From Pelolinea submarina (GTDB taxonomy: Bacteria; Chloroflexota; Anaerolineae; Anaerolineales; Anaerolineaceae), in NCBI RefSeq assembly GCF_003966975.1, contig NZ_AP018437.1, positions 1,550,001 through 1,614,000 on the forward strand: a stretch of DNA of 64,000 nucleotides. Direction: 5' to 3'. Positions within the stretch are counted from its first letter, which is position 1. Each line of letters opens with the position of its first letter. The translations under genes and the position numbers were made by a program. Below, one piece after another: positions 1-8,314 of this stretch. The notes under the pieces were generated by a model. That model was not told where the DNA came from and searched no databases. It saw nothing but the letters and a program-made list of their open reading frames with translations.

Positions 1-1856
1 GTAGGTGAGTACCAACCCAGATGGTCGTCACTTTCACCGTTAGTCAGCGATTGCCCGGCCTTGAAGATATCCAATGAAACCGCCGCGGGCAGGCCGGCGG
101 TCGAAAACGACAAGGTAATTTTCCCGTCGGGGCTTTCCAGAGAGACATTATCCTGCGCAAGCGCGAAGGGCCAATCCGGCAGCAGCCAATTGACCACTGC
201 TGTATAGTCTTCCGTGATCTCGCGCAGCGGCAGGACTTCGTCTTCGATGACCCAGCCGCCGGAATCACCTTGGCGCAGGCTGCGGTAGTGCAGAACCCCC
301 AGATGCCGGTAGCCGTTATGGCTGGCGCGGATTTCCTGGGGCGAGCACATTTCTACCTGCGCCTGAGCCCAATCCAACCATAGGAACTTGCTCGCACGCG
401 TCATTTGGTCCCGATTGTTGATAGTCAGGGTATTGTGCACTGCTGTACCAGCCAGGCCGTTTTCCCAGGGCGGGGGTGCGTTATAGCGGAACGTGCCGGG
501 ATCCAGCGCGATATTAATACCTTTATGCCAGATATCCACGTGCAGCTGGTCGGCATGCGCGGGGCGAGAATGGAATCGCGCGGCACACAGCGCGGCCCAA
601 TCCCGGGCATCGCCGAGAATTAGCTGATCGAGGGGATTACCGCTGGAAGGAGGCGGATTATTGCCGCTTTGAGTGGGAATGTCCAGCCACAGACACAGGT
701 CATCCCATGGACCGGGCGGCAGGGCCGGGCAGGCGCGAAAGGCGCGCGAAGCGGCCTGCACGACCGGGCGGTAATCGTTGAATGCTGCGCTGCTGAGCGG
801 CAGGATATTGGAACCGTCGTTATGTCCCAGGTTGGGCACCTGTCCGGAGGCGGGGTCCAGCCGCAGCCCCAACCAGGCTGTGGCAGCGGCCAGTTTATTA
901 AGAACGCCATCGTCCAGAATTTTATTTTCTTTTTCCAGGAAGAGCTGCATCCATAAAGCCAGCACCAGCATCAGGCGGTGATAATTGGCAGAGTGCTGCG
1001 CATAGGTACCATCGCGGTTTATCTGTGCTTCAATACCTTGGTTGAACCAGCGCAATCCTTTCTGGCGCCATGCGGCTGAAGCCGGGTGCTGGGGCAGGAA
1101 AAGGGAAGCAGCGTACAAACCCACGGCTTCGGAAAGCAAGTGGTTGTTGTTCTGCGCTTTGGCATAGCTGATGGTGGGGGGGATGCGCCGGGCGTGGTCG
1201 GCCACGCTGGCGCACAGCGTTCTTATGCGCTCATCTGTGGATTCCGCGGCGTTTGCCAGCAAGTGCGCGCTGATGATCAGGGCTTGCATGCGCAGACTGA
1301 CTTCCTGGGCCGAGGTCCAGTTGGGTCCGCAATTGACTGGGTTGGCTTCAATGAAGTTTTCAAAATTATGCCAAAAGGCGGCCGCGTAACGTTCTTCTCC
1401 GTTGAGGTAATACGCTTTGGCCAGAGTCACCGCCCAATTGAAACGAGCAGGCTCCCAAACATCCTTGATATCCTCGTCCCCCACGTGGGCCGCTCCCCGT
1501 TCGTAAACGCTCCAGTGCGGCGGATCAGCGACTGGTGCCAGGTTGAGCGTTTTCAGGTTCCCGCCGAAAAAGCGGATCTTACCCTGCGTAATCTCGTCTG
1601 CTTCGGTGTAAACTGCTTGGATTTGCGCAGCATTGATTTGGCGCAGCGTTATTTTTTCCGGCAGGTTCAGAAACCAGTTTGGTTTAAGCTGTTTGCCATC
1701 CAATGATTCACTGACTGCCAGGGCGGGTGTGCGCTTGGTGAAATACCCGGAGCGCAGCCCCAGTTGGTAGATCAGGAACTGGCTGCTTTGTTTAAAGCCT
1801 AATTGAAAGAGTGTTTTGAACTTGAGAGAAAAACGGTTCAAACCGGACATTTGCAT
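1..1856 (-). CDS. Heparinase II/III family protein (polysaccharide lyase-like), 3' end outside window
   Basis: About 618 codons are open on the minus strand without a stop up to the window edge, so the C-terminus is missing. The N-terminal part is the helical (alpha/alpha toroid) region of heparinase II/III and alginate-lyase-like proteins, with the NNHLLSEA motif near residues 233-240. The later part has the beta-sandwich hallmarks HNGYRHLGVLHY near residue 515 and SDDHLGWYSP at the window edge. Family members cleave uronic-acid polysaccharides by beta-elimination; homologues inside capsule or exopolysaccharide clusters often have no proven substrate. The ATG at 1856 lies one base after the stop of the upstream oxidoreductase gene; a second in-frame ATG is at 1850. 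No signal peptide is obvious. The tight spacing implies one operon and a joint role in surface polysaccharide metabolism, which is inference. Confidence 0.85.
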   Translation of the reverse strand, partial: MQMSGLNRFSLKFKTLFQLGFKQSSQFLIYQLGLRSGYFTKRTPALAVSESLDGKQLKPNWFLNLPEKITLRQINAAQIQAVYTEADEITQGKIRFFGGNLKTLNLAPVADPPHWSVYERGAAHVGDEDIKDVWEPARFNWAVTLAKAYYLNGEERYAAAFWHNFENFIEANPVNCGPNWTSAQEVSLRMQALIISAHLLANAAESTDERIRTLCASVADHARRIPPTISYAKAQNNNHLLSEAVGLYAASLFLPQHPASAAWRQKGLRWFNQGIEAQINRDGTYAQHSANYHRLMLVLALWMQLFLEKENKILDDGVLNKLAAATAWLGLRLDPASGQVPNLGHNDGSNILPLSSAAFNDYRPVVQAASRAFRACPALPPGPWDDLCLWLDIPTQSGNNPPPSSGNPLDQLILGDARDWAALCAARFHSRPAHADQLHVDIWHKGINIALDPGTFRYNAPPPWENGLAGTAVHNTLTINNRDQMTRASKFLWLDWAQAQVEMCSPQEIRASHNGYRHLGVLHYRSLRQGDSGGWVIEDEVLPLREITEDYTAVVNWLLPDWPFALAQDNVSLESPDGKITLSFSTAGLPAAVSLDIFKAGQSLTNGESDDHLGWYSP

Positions 1857-1857
1857 T

Positions 1858-4032
1858 TCAATCCGCGGCGAGGAACTCCGCTAATTTGACTGCTTTTCCG
1901 CTGACCAGCGACTGGTTACAAGCCAGCGTGGTGTAGCTGTTGAGCAGCAGTTGTTCGTACGGGATGGGTTCGGCTGCGTTGGCCTGAATTGCGTCAATGA
2001 AGGCTTTCCAGGAAGCCTGATGCCCTTTATCCTGTCGCAGCAGTGATTTTCTTGAAATGGTTCTGTGTTCATCCCACAATTCCAGCGTGCGGAAATCATT
2101 CAATATGCCGATTTTGCCGCCATTGAAAACTTCCACATATTCTTTCGGAAAACGTTTATTGCCGTTAGAGAGGTAGGATACCACCCCGACTGAACCATCC
2201 TCGAACTGGATGGTGATTTGGAAGTTATCGCGGCTGTACTTGCCCGCGTCCGGCAGGCTTACGGTGCGGACTTGGTCGGGTTTGCTGTTTGTCAGGAAAC
2301 ACACAAAGTCGATGAAATGGCAGGCTTCGCCCACCAGCCGGCCGCCGCCCTGGGCCGGATCGTGCAGCCAATGATCGGCCGGGATGAAGCCCGCGTTGAT
2401 GCGATAATTCACAAAGAAGGGTTCCACACTATCCTTGAAATAACCTTTCAGGGTTTGCGCCATGGGGGCAAAACGCCGGTTGAACCCGACTGACAGGTAA
2501 GGGTGTTCTGGTTTGTTTAAATAAGAAGCAACCTCGTCCAATTCTGTTTTATTAATAGCCAGGGGTTTTTCGCAATAGACGTGTTTTCCGTTCTTAAGCG
2601 CTTCCATGGTAAACCTGGCGTGCGTCTGGTGGCGGGTCAGGACGGCTATAACGTTGATGGACTCGTCCGCCAGAATATCCTGGTTGGAAGAACTGGCGAA
2701 GGAAAAGCCAAACTTACGGGCGATGTGCTGCGCGCTCAAACCGCTGGAAGTAGCAACGCCGGCCAGCCGGATGCTGCCGATCTTCTTGACCGCCGGTAAA
2801 AAGACCGCGTTTGCATAGTTGCCCGCGCCGATCACGCCCAAAGCCAGCGGATGGCCGGGGGTGGAGGCTGATTTTTCGACGGCGAAAACGACCTTTTGTT
2901 CGCGCTGCCCGGTTTGCTGCGGGTAGGTAAGCAGGACGCCCAGGTAGGGCTCCTGCAATTTTCCGGTGATTAATTCGTAAGCGCGGGGAGCATTCTCGAT
3001 TGGGAAACGGTGGGTGATGAGCGCCTGCATGTCAATTTTGGCGCTTGCCAGCAAGTCCACGAAGGCTTGCAGATTGCGCCCTTCCGTCCAACGCACGTAC
3101 CCGATGGGGTAATCGTGCCCCTGTTCTTCGTAAGCCGCATCGTAACGGCCCGGGCCGGAGGAACGCGCCACCTGGAAGAACAACTCTTTTTCGTAATAGC
3201 CTTTGCGCTCAATGTGCAGTCCAACCACGCCCAGCGAAATCACATGGGCCCGATCGCGGGCGATTTGCGCGGCGAAGTTGACGGTTTCGTCGGAAGGCGT
3301 ATCAGCGCAAATCAGGATGATGTCGAAACCTTTTCCGCGTGTGAAAGGCAGATAATTTTCCAGCAAAGTCTCGTTGGTATCGGCCTGGATGCCCAACTTG
3401 CGGGCGAAATCCACGCGCGCAGGCGAGATGTCCATGCCGTAAACGCTGCAGCCGTTCGCTTTGACCAGTTGGGCAGTGATCAGTCCCAGCAATCCCATCC
3501 CGATAATGGCGACTTTATCGCCCAATTGCGGATTAGCCAGGCGGATGCCGTTCAGGGCGATTGAGCCCATGGTAGCGAACGCGCCGGATTCGAAATCGAC
3601 TCCATCGGGCAGATGCGCGATCAGGTTTTGGGGGATCAGCCCAAATTCGGCATGCACAGCATGTCCGCCGCCGGCACACACTACCCGGTCGCCGGGTTTG
3701 AAATCCAATACGTCTGCGGCGGCTTCCACTACTGTTCCGCAGGAGGAATACCCCAGCGATAGGGGTTGGTCGAGACGGTTCATGGCAGATTCAAAAGTGG
3801 TCAACAACCCTTCGCGCCGGGCTTTGTCAACGACCTGTTTGACCAAATCCGGACGAGATTGAGCTTTCCCAACCAGACTTTTTTCCGCGAAAGAAACCAG
3901 GTTGCGTTCCGTACCGGCAGAAACGAGGGATGCAGCGGTTTGTACCAGCACATTTCCCTTCTTTATCTGCGGAATGGGTACTTCCACTACCTCTGTTTTT
4001 CCGCTTTTAAGGTTTTGTAGAACCTGTTTCAT
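1858..4032 (-). CDS. Two-domain oxidoreductase: zinc-type alcohol dehydrogenase-like domain fused to Gfo/Idh/MocA domain
   Basis: 724 residues. Residues 1-370 form a medium-chain dehydrogenase-like domain with a Rossmann motif GMGLLG at 178-183. Residues about 395-724 form a Gfo/Idh/MocA domain with GVIGAGNYA at 399-407 and the family's EKP motif at 488-490. Proteins of this architecture recur in polysaccharide biosynthesis clusters beside heparinase II/III-like proteins, as here. The exact sugar or sugar-nucleotide substrate is not known. The stop is one base from the start of the downstream heparinase-like gene, so the two are probably cotranscribed and translationally coupled. The start ATG at 4032 gives the normal N-terminus. 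The upstream 125 bases hold the terminator of the next minus-strand gene, so a promoter between 4033 and 4106 is expected. Confidence 0.85.
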   Translation of the reverse strand: MKQVLQNLKSGKTEVVEVPIPQIKKGNVLVQTAASLVSAGTERNLVSFAEKSLVGKAQSRPDLVKQVVDKARREGLLTTFESAMNRLDQPLSLGYSSCGTVVEAAADVLDFKPGDRVVCAGGGHAVHAEFGLIPQNLIAHLPDGVDFESGAFATMGSIALNGIRLANPQLGDKVAIIGMGLLGLITAQLVKANGCSVYGMDISPARVDFARKLGIQADTNETLLENYLPFTRGKGFDIILICADTPSDETVNFAAQIARDRAHVISLGVVGLHIERKGYYEKELFFQVARSSGPGRYDAAYEEQGHDYPIGYVRWTEGRNLQAFVDLLASAKIDMQALITHRFPIENAPRAYELITGKLQEPYLGVLLTYPQQTGQREQKVVFAVEKSASTPGHPLALGVIGAGNYANAVFLPAVKKIGSIRLAGVATSSGLSAQHIARKFGFSFASSSNQDILADESINVIAVLTRHQTHARFTMEALKNGKHVYCEKPLAINKTELDEVASYLNKPEHPYLSVGFNRRFAPMAQTLKGYFKDSVEPFFVNYRINAGFIPADHWLHDPAQGGGRLVGEACHFIDFVCFLTNSKPDQVRTVSLPDAGKYSRDNFQITIQFEDGSVGVVSYLSNGNKRFPKEYVEVFNGGKIGILNDFRTLELWDEHRTISRKSLLRQDKGHQASWKAFIDAIQANAAEPIPYEQLLLNSYTTLACNQSLVSGKAVKLAEFLAAD

Positions 4033-4106
4033 ACGACCTCGCTGGTTTAATATTTCTTACAGGATAGGTTGATTATACCTACAAGTTACCCCCAACGATG
4101 AAATAA

Positions 4107-4131
4107 AAAAGCAGGCTGTGTGCCTGCTTTT
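4107..4131 (-). terminator. Rho-independent terminator of the ECF/bactofilin operon
   Basis: A perfect 10-bp stem (AAAAGCAGGC / GCCTGCTTTT) with a 5-base loop is followed on the minus strand by a T-rich run. It sits 27 bases after the stop of the bactofilin-like gene, separating that operon from the oxidoreductase operon. Confidence 0.85.
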
Positions 4132-4158
4132 CTAAGTAATTTCATTAATCTGATTATG

Positions 4159-5115
4159 TCAGGATTCGTGTGTACCGAAGCGGCTGAGAATAATACCGCC
4201 CAACCCGATGGAGCAAATCGCGCCATTCAATAGGATTCCACCAAATGGAATCAGGGAGATTAAGGAGATAAAAACTCCGGTCAGTACAGCGCCTAACACG
4301 GCAGTTCCTTCCTTATTCCAACTCAAGTCAAGCCAGCGGGTTACCTGTTCTCCAAGAATATTGCTGAGCACAGTCCAACTCCAGAGGATACTGATCAGGT
4401 ACGCAAGCAGCAGAATCAAACCAATGGGACTGAGACAGATAGTCGCGATTAATACAAGCGAGATGATAGGCATCGCAAAGCTAATCACTACACCCACAGC
4501 CCAGGATACTGCCGGGTTCTTCCGGATGGCTGCCATAACGGTAAAAGTCGGGTTGGTGAACAGCGCTGTTGCCAGTAAGGTGGCCAGTAACAACAGTGAA
4601 ATGCGAACCACTTGCAGTAATACCCAAAAACCGGGCTTCATCCATTCCAGAATATTGAGAATATTCTTTCCTATTTGTCCGCCGCCGGAAAATGGGAAGA
4701 TGAACGTGTTTATTTCACCGCTAATGGAGGCATTGGGGCTGGTCGTGGTTTGATTCAGGACCTGGTTGATGGAGCCGCTGATCACGGCAGTATCGCCAAT
4801 CGTGGTGGTACCGGCAAACATATTTACATCGCCTAATACTTGCCCATCGATCTCAAGGTTACCGCCAATTAAGCTGATGTCACCGGTGACCACAGCCCCA
4901 TCTTCAATGATGAGCGTAGTGCCAATACCGGCAATGTTGCCTTCAATCTTTTCTTGGTCTTTTAAGACATAGACATCTCCCGTGAGAAACTGGCTGGGGT
5001 AGGTGGTAGTGGAACCATTACTCAGTTCCATTTTCTCAAATGGAACGCTACCGCAGGCTGAAAGAAGCCCCGCCAATAAAATCACGGATAAAATGCTAAT
5101 CAGTCTTGATTTCAT
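4159..5115 (-). CDS. Bactofilin-like polymer-forming lipoprotein with C-terminal membrane segments
   Basis: 318 residues from the ATG at 5115. This start is preferred over one 16 codons upstream because it begins directly with a lipoprotein signal peptide ending in LLSAC (lipid-modified Cys21) and has AAAGGA upstream. Residues about 40-135 repeat short Gly/Asp/Val-rich turns (for example GDISLIGGNLEIDGQVLGDV), as in the right-handed beta-helix of bactofilin-type polymer-forming proteins. Residues about 165-310 hold several hydrophobic segments, consistent with four to six membrane spans. Its 5' end overlaps the anti-sigma gene by 20 bases, so it is probably the last gene of the ECF operon. 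A role as an envelope-stress scaffold is inference; no enzymatic motif is visible. Confidence 0.75.
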   Translation of the reverse strand: MKSRLISILSVILLAGLLSACGSVPFEKMELSNGSTTTYPSQFLTGDVYVLKDQEKIEGNIAGIGTTLIIEDGAVVTGDISLIGGNLEIDGQVLGDVNMFAGTTTIGDTAVISGSINQVLNQTTTSPNASISGEINTFIFPFSGGGQIGKNILNILEWMKPGFWVLLQVVRISLLLLATLLATALFTNPTFTVMAAIRKNPAVSWAVGVVISFAMPIISLVLIATICLSPIGLILLLAYLISILWSWTVLSNILGEQVTRWLDLSWNKEGTAVLGAVLTGVFISLISLIPFGGILLNGAICSIGLGGIILSRFGTHES

Positions 5116-5638
5116 CTGTTTGAAGTTTCCTTTGTCTAATGTTCCACAGCGTGAACAATCCAACTAAAATGAACGCATTGATTAACCCGAAGAAAATGAA
5201 ACCAACCGCCAAAGGCACTACAACCGGCATGTGGCCAATCCAATATCCAAAAGAGGAAAGTCCTTTTGTCATATTGAACAGGAGGGTTGTGGCGCTTGTA
5301 AAAATGTCAGCCAGCATGTGCAGAAAAGAACCGCTTGCAACCATGTATGTCAATGAGAGGAAGAATACAACCACCAACGCCATGAAGATGGAGACACGCT
5401 GTCGGCGTATAACTTTCATTTGACATTTCTTTTCTGCAAATGCCTGCCAGCGCACGCTAAAACCCGGTTCAGGAGTTTTCGCAGCAGCTTGCTTCATCAG
5501 CTTACGGCTGGCCTGCCAGCCGGTATCCAACTGACTGCATTTGGGGCAGGCAGCCAAGTGGATCAGCAAATCTGCCTTTTGGCTGTCGCTTAATTTGTGT
5601 TCGTCCAGGATCCAACTTTCAAATTGTTTGTGATTCAT
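5096..5638 (-). CDS. Membrane anti-sigma factor with zinc-finger motif
   Basis: 180 residues. The N-terminus has a putative zinc-binding H-x3-C-x2-C motif (His27, Cys31, Cys34; HLAACPKC), typical of ZAS/zf-HC2 anti-sigma factors that hold ECF sigma factors inactive at the membrane. Two hydrophobic spans follow, at about residues 82-103 and 142-167, with a short outer loop. The gene overlaps the ECF sigma gene by 20 bases upstream and the bactofilin-like gene by 20 bases downstream. The ATG at 5638 is preceded by GAAGG. The pairing with the adjacent sigma factor is the standard arrangement; the inducing signal cannot be read from sequence. Confidence 0.85.
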   Translation of the reverse strand: MNHKQFESWILDEHKLSDSQKADLLIHLAACPKCSQLDTGWQASRKLMKQAAAKTPEPGFSVRWQAFAEKKCQMKVIRRQRVSIFMALVVVFFLSLTYMVASGSFLHMLADIFTSATTLLFNMTKGLSSFGYWIGHMPVVVPLAVGFIFFGLINAFILVGLFTLWNIRQRKLQTDEIKTD

Positions 5639-6260
5639 GTTGCCTTCTTTCTGTTGCCTGGCTCTCTTGCGAGGTAGTCCATTGATCTGTCATATGCTGA
5701 CGCGCACGATGTAAACGACTTTTTACTGCGCTTTTTGATATTTGTAAAGTTTGACAGATTTCTTCCTCCGAGAGTTCATAAAAATACCTCAAAATCAGGA
5801 CCGCACGGTCGTTTTCATTTAAACCATTCAATTGTCTTTGGATTTCCTCACTAAACTCACTTTCAACTATTACCTTTTCAGGATTTGGGGCGGGATCTTC
5901 AGCACTGAATTCAATAATCTCGTCCAGATCCACGGTCATCAAACGTTTGCGTCGTTGTTGATCAATACAATGATGCGCTGCGATGGAAAGCAGCCAAGTC
6001 GCGAAGGGCCGCTCCGGATCATAGCGTTTAAGGTTGGAATATGCCCGCCAGAAAGTCTCCTGCGCAGCATCTTCTGCGGCTTGCGGGTTCCCCAACATCC
6101 GATAACATAGGTTATATACCGGGTTTTGATAAGTATCCACAATCTGCGTAAACGCATCTTGATTACCTTGCAACGCTAATGTGAGGCATTCCGCCTCTAT
6201 ATTGGTCACGGGAGCTGCTCCAGTCCTTTTGTTTTTATTATCTGACCTATATACGTTCAT
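5619..6260 (-). CDS. RNA polymerase ECF-type sigma factor
   Basis: 213 residues with sigma region 2 (residues about 25-95, including YRMLGNPQAAEDAAQETFWR) and region 4 (residues about 145-195, with LSEEEICQTLQISKSAVKSR as the helix-turn-helix). It directs polymerase to stress-response promoters when released by its anti-sigma partner. The stop overlaps the anti-sigma gene. The ATG at 6260 has no good ribosome site. A GTG at 6209 (Val18) has GGAG eight bases upstream and would leave region 2 intact, so it is a real alternative start. Regulation by self-activation is usual in this family, but I could not identify a clear autoregulatory promoter in the upstream gap. Confidence 0.9.
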   Translation of the reverse strand: MNVYRSDNKNKRTGAAPVTNIEAECLTLALQGNQDAFTQIVDTYQNPVYNLCYRMLGNPQAAEDAAQETFWRAYSNLKRYDPERPFATWLLSIAAHHCIDQQRRKRLMTVDLDEIIEFSAEDPAPNPEKVIVESEFSEEIQRQLNGLNENDRAVLILRYFYELSEEEICQTLQISKSAVKSRLHRARQHMTDQWTTSQESQATERRQHESQTI

Positions 6261-6636
6261 TCAAAAAAAAAGGTTTCTTTACCGGTGTCGAAATGTTACT
6301 TTATCTTATTAATAGTACCTTTTATTCGAAATATTCGGCACCTTCGCCATGTGATTGTACATTGTGATCGATAAAGGGCTGCACATGTTTTGATTGAAAA
6401 ACATCACCATTCTTGTTAAGATATATTAACACTTTGTTTTATACTTGTAAGTCTATTTTGCTTATAATTTATGAACACCATGCGATATTTTTTCTATCAG
6501 CAGCACGAATTTCATATTCTGTCTGATGAGCCGGCGATGACAAATTTTCCTGTTCTATGCAATTGATGAAAAGAAATTTCCATTAAATATAGTATCGCGT
6601 AATCACAGTATTGGTTAAGGCAATAAGGAGAAACCT
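6261..6636. other. 376-bp divergent intergenic region, AT-rich
   Basis: It separates the minus-strand ECF gene from the plus-strand zinc-ribbon gene and should hold promoters for both. A TATAAT lies near 6464 on the plus strand without a convincing -35 partner. AAGGAG six bases before 6637 is a strong ribosome site. No small ORF, hairpin terminator or repeat was recognised. Confidence 0.5.
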
Positions 6637-8178
6637 ATGAAATGTTGGAATTGCGGAACCCAAAATCAAAAGACAGCAACAGTATGCAAAAAATGCGGTC
6701 GGGATTTAACAAACCCGGAATCAAAAGGTAAAGAACCGGTGATTGAGCAGCGGGAACGAAAAAATCAACCCTGGGTTTGGGCTTTACTAAGTTTGGCAGG
6801 TCTCTCGTTAATTGCAACCCTGGTGATTGTTTTGATCAACCTTCCCGCTGTTGACGAGAAAGGGTTTACGAAAAAGACTACCGCGGTGATAGATAATACC
6901 GCCAGCGCAAACCCCGAAGGGAATGCTTCAGAACCCGTGCTGGCGGCAAAAGCCCCGGCTGATAGCGAAGCAGTCATATCACCGGAATCCACCGGCGCTG
7001 CAGCGCAGGGGGAAGGCTGTGATTGGAGCACATGCTCTTGGATGGAAGAAGACCAATGTGGAACTTGCGGCGGTACCTGGATGGACTACGGCGATGAAGC
7101 TTATTGCGATTGCAGTGCCGAAAAATGGCAGTCTCAAGAATTGGAATGGTGCAAGTATGAAGGGGGTTCCTGGCTGGAGGATAAAAGCCGCTGCACTTTC
7201 TTAAACACATCCACGGAAGATACTCAAACCGAGTTCGTGTCCGCTTGTTCAGATCTCTACTATAACAATCAAACCGGTGATGACGCCGGCTACCTGGCTT
7301 TCAAAACGCAGTGCAAAGCTGCGGGCGGCGTGGATCAGTGTTGGGACGAGGCCTGCGCTTTATCTGTTTGCCTGTGCCCAAATGAAAGTAATGTACCTCT
7401 TTCCTGTAATTGGGTAACCGGTTTGAACGTCGATTCCAATATTAAATGCTATGACGAAAATGGGACCTGTTGGTTGACCATTGAACCCACCGGTGCATTT
7501 GGAAACCTTTCATCCGGAGCAGGCCAACCTGAAGTGATTGTTAAAACATCTGACGGCGCTACTTTCTCTTCTGTGGATTTGAAGCGAGATAACAACGGTT
7601 GTATTTACGATAAGGACCAAATTTCCTGCCTGATTTCCGAGGACGGGACATTCAACACCACCACTGTGGATTCTGTTTATGTGTGCATGGATTTGTGCTG
7701 TCTGGATTTAGGCAGCCTTGAAAGCGGTGATGTTGTCGTGCAGTCAGGAAACTGCCCCGGCAGTGGCAATTTGGAAGTCTGGGATTTCCAATTGGTCAAA
7801 GGCGTATTAACCCTGGAAATCCGCAATAGCATGGGTTGGGATGTCAACACATTGGAAGTTTTCCTGGATGACGCCAAGGGCGACCACTGGTCGACAATGA
7901 GCTGCAAGATTGATGACAAATACGATACCATCATGAACTGCGAAGGTTGGGCGGTTTATAAATCCGGCTATGCCACCATGAATTTCTATTATGGATCGGG
8001 CAGCGACGCCTGTTCGGTTTCCAATGTGAAATTCTCCATCCCGGAGATGAGCCGATGTAATTACAACCAGCATTATTGTTCATACAGCGACTCTTGCTGT
8101 AAATCCGGGTATACCTGCTGCTCATGCGGTTGCAAAAAGCTGGATGATGATGAGAGCTGTTCGGATGTCTGCGATTAA
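6637..8178 (+). CDS. Zinc-ribbon, single-span membrane protein with Cys-rich extracytoplasmic region
   Basis: 513 residues. The N-terminus is a zinc ribbon (CWNC at 3-6, CKKC at 17-20) expected to face the cytoplasm. One hydrophobic span follows at about residues 46-69, then a Ser/Ala/Glu-rich linker and a long outer part. The outer part is very Cys-rich near residues 126-190. Its last 40 residues contain ten cysteines in a CC...CC pattern (SCCKSGYTCCSCGC), recalling granulin or knottin disulfide cores. Thr/Ser/Asp-rich beta-like sequence lies between. I do not recognise a described family for the whole protein. AAGGAG lies just before the ATG and a strong terminator follows. It is divergent from the ECF operon, so it may or may not belong to that regulon. 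Confidence 0.85.
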   Translation: MKCWNCGTQNQKTATVCKKCGRDLTNPESKGKEPVIEQRERKNQPWVWALLSLAGLSLIATLVIVLINLPAVDEKGFTKKTTAVIDNTASANPEGNASEPVLAAKAPADSEAVISPESTGAAAQGEGCDWSTCSWMEEDQCGTCGGTWMDYGDEAYCDCSAEKWQSQELEWCKYEGGSWLEDKSRCTFLNTSTEDTQTEFVSACSDLYYNNQTGDDAGYLAFKTQCKAAGGVDQCWDEACALSVCLCPNESNVPLSCNWVTGLNVDSNIKCYDENGTCWLTIEPTGAFGNLSSGAGQPEVIVKTSDGATFSSVDLKRDNNGCIYDKDQISCLISEDGTFNTTTVDSVYVCMDLCCLDLGSLESGDVVVQSGNCPGSGNLEVWDFQLVKGVLTLEIRNSMGWDVNTLEVFLDDAKGDHWSTMSCKIDDKYDTIMNCEGWAVYKSGYATMNFYYGSGSDACSVSNVKFSIPEMSRCNYNQHYCSYSDSCCKSGYTCCSCGCKKLDDDESCSDVCD

Positions 8179-8201
8179 TCTCTAAATCGGAAAAAATTTG
8201 T

Positions 8202-8232
8202 AAAAATCCGCCGGTATTCCGGCGGATTTTTT
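8202..8232 (+). terminator. Rho-independent terminator after the zinc-ribbon gene
   Basis: A 13-bp perfect stem (AAAAATCCGCCGG paired with CCGGCGGATTTTT), loop TATT, continuing into T residues. It lies 24 bases after the stop codon. Confidence 0.9.
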
Positions 8233-8314
8233 AATGTAGCTTTCAATGAATGATTTTACTGTGAGCGGAATTTTTATTGCTTTGGGCGGACTTGCTTTTT
8301 TTTGAAGGTGAATT

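Noticed and set aside
1086..1706. 206-codon open frame on the plus strand
   Set aside because: It is antisense to the heparinase-like gene, whose minus-strand frame shows family motifs and stays open to the window edge.
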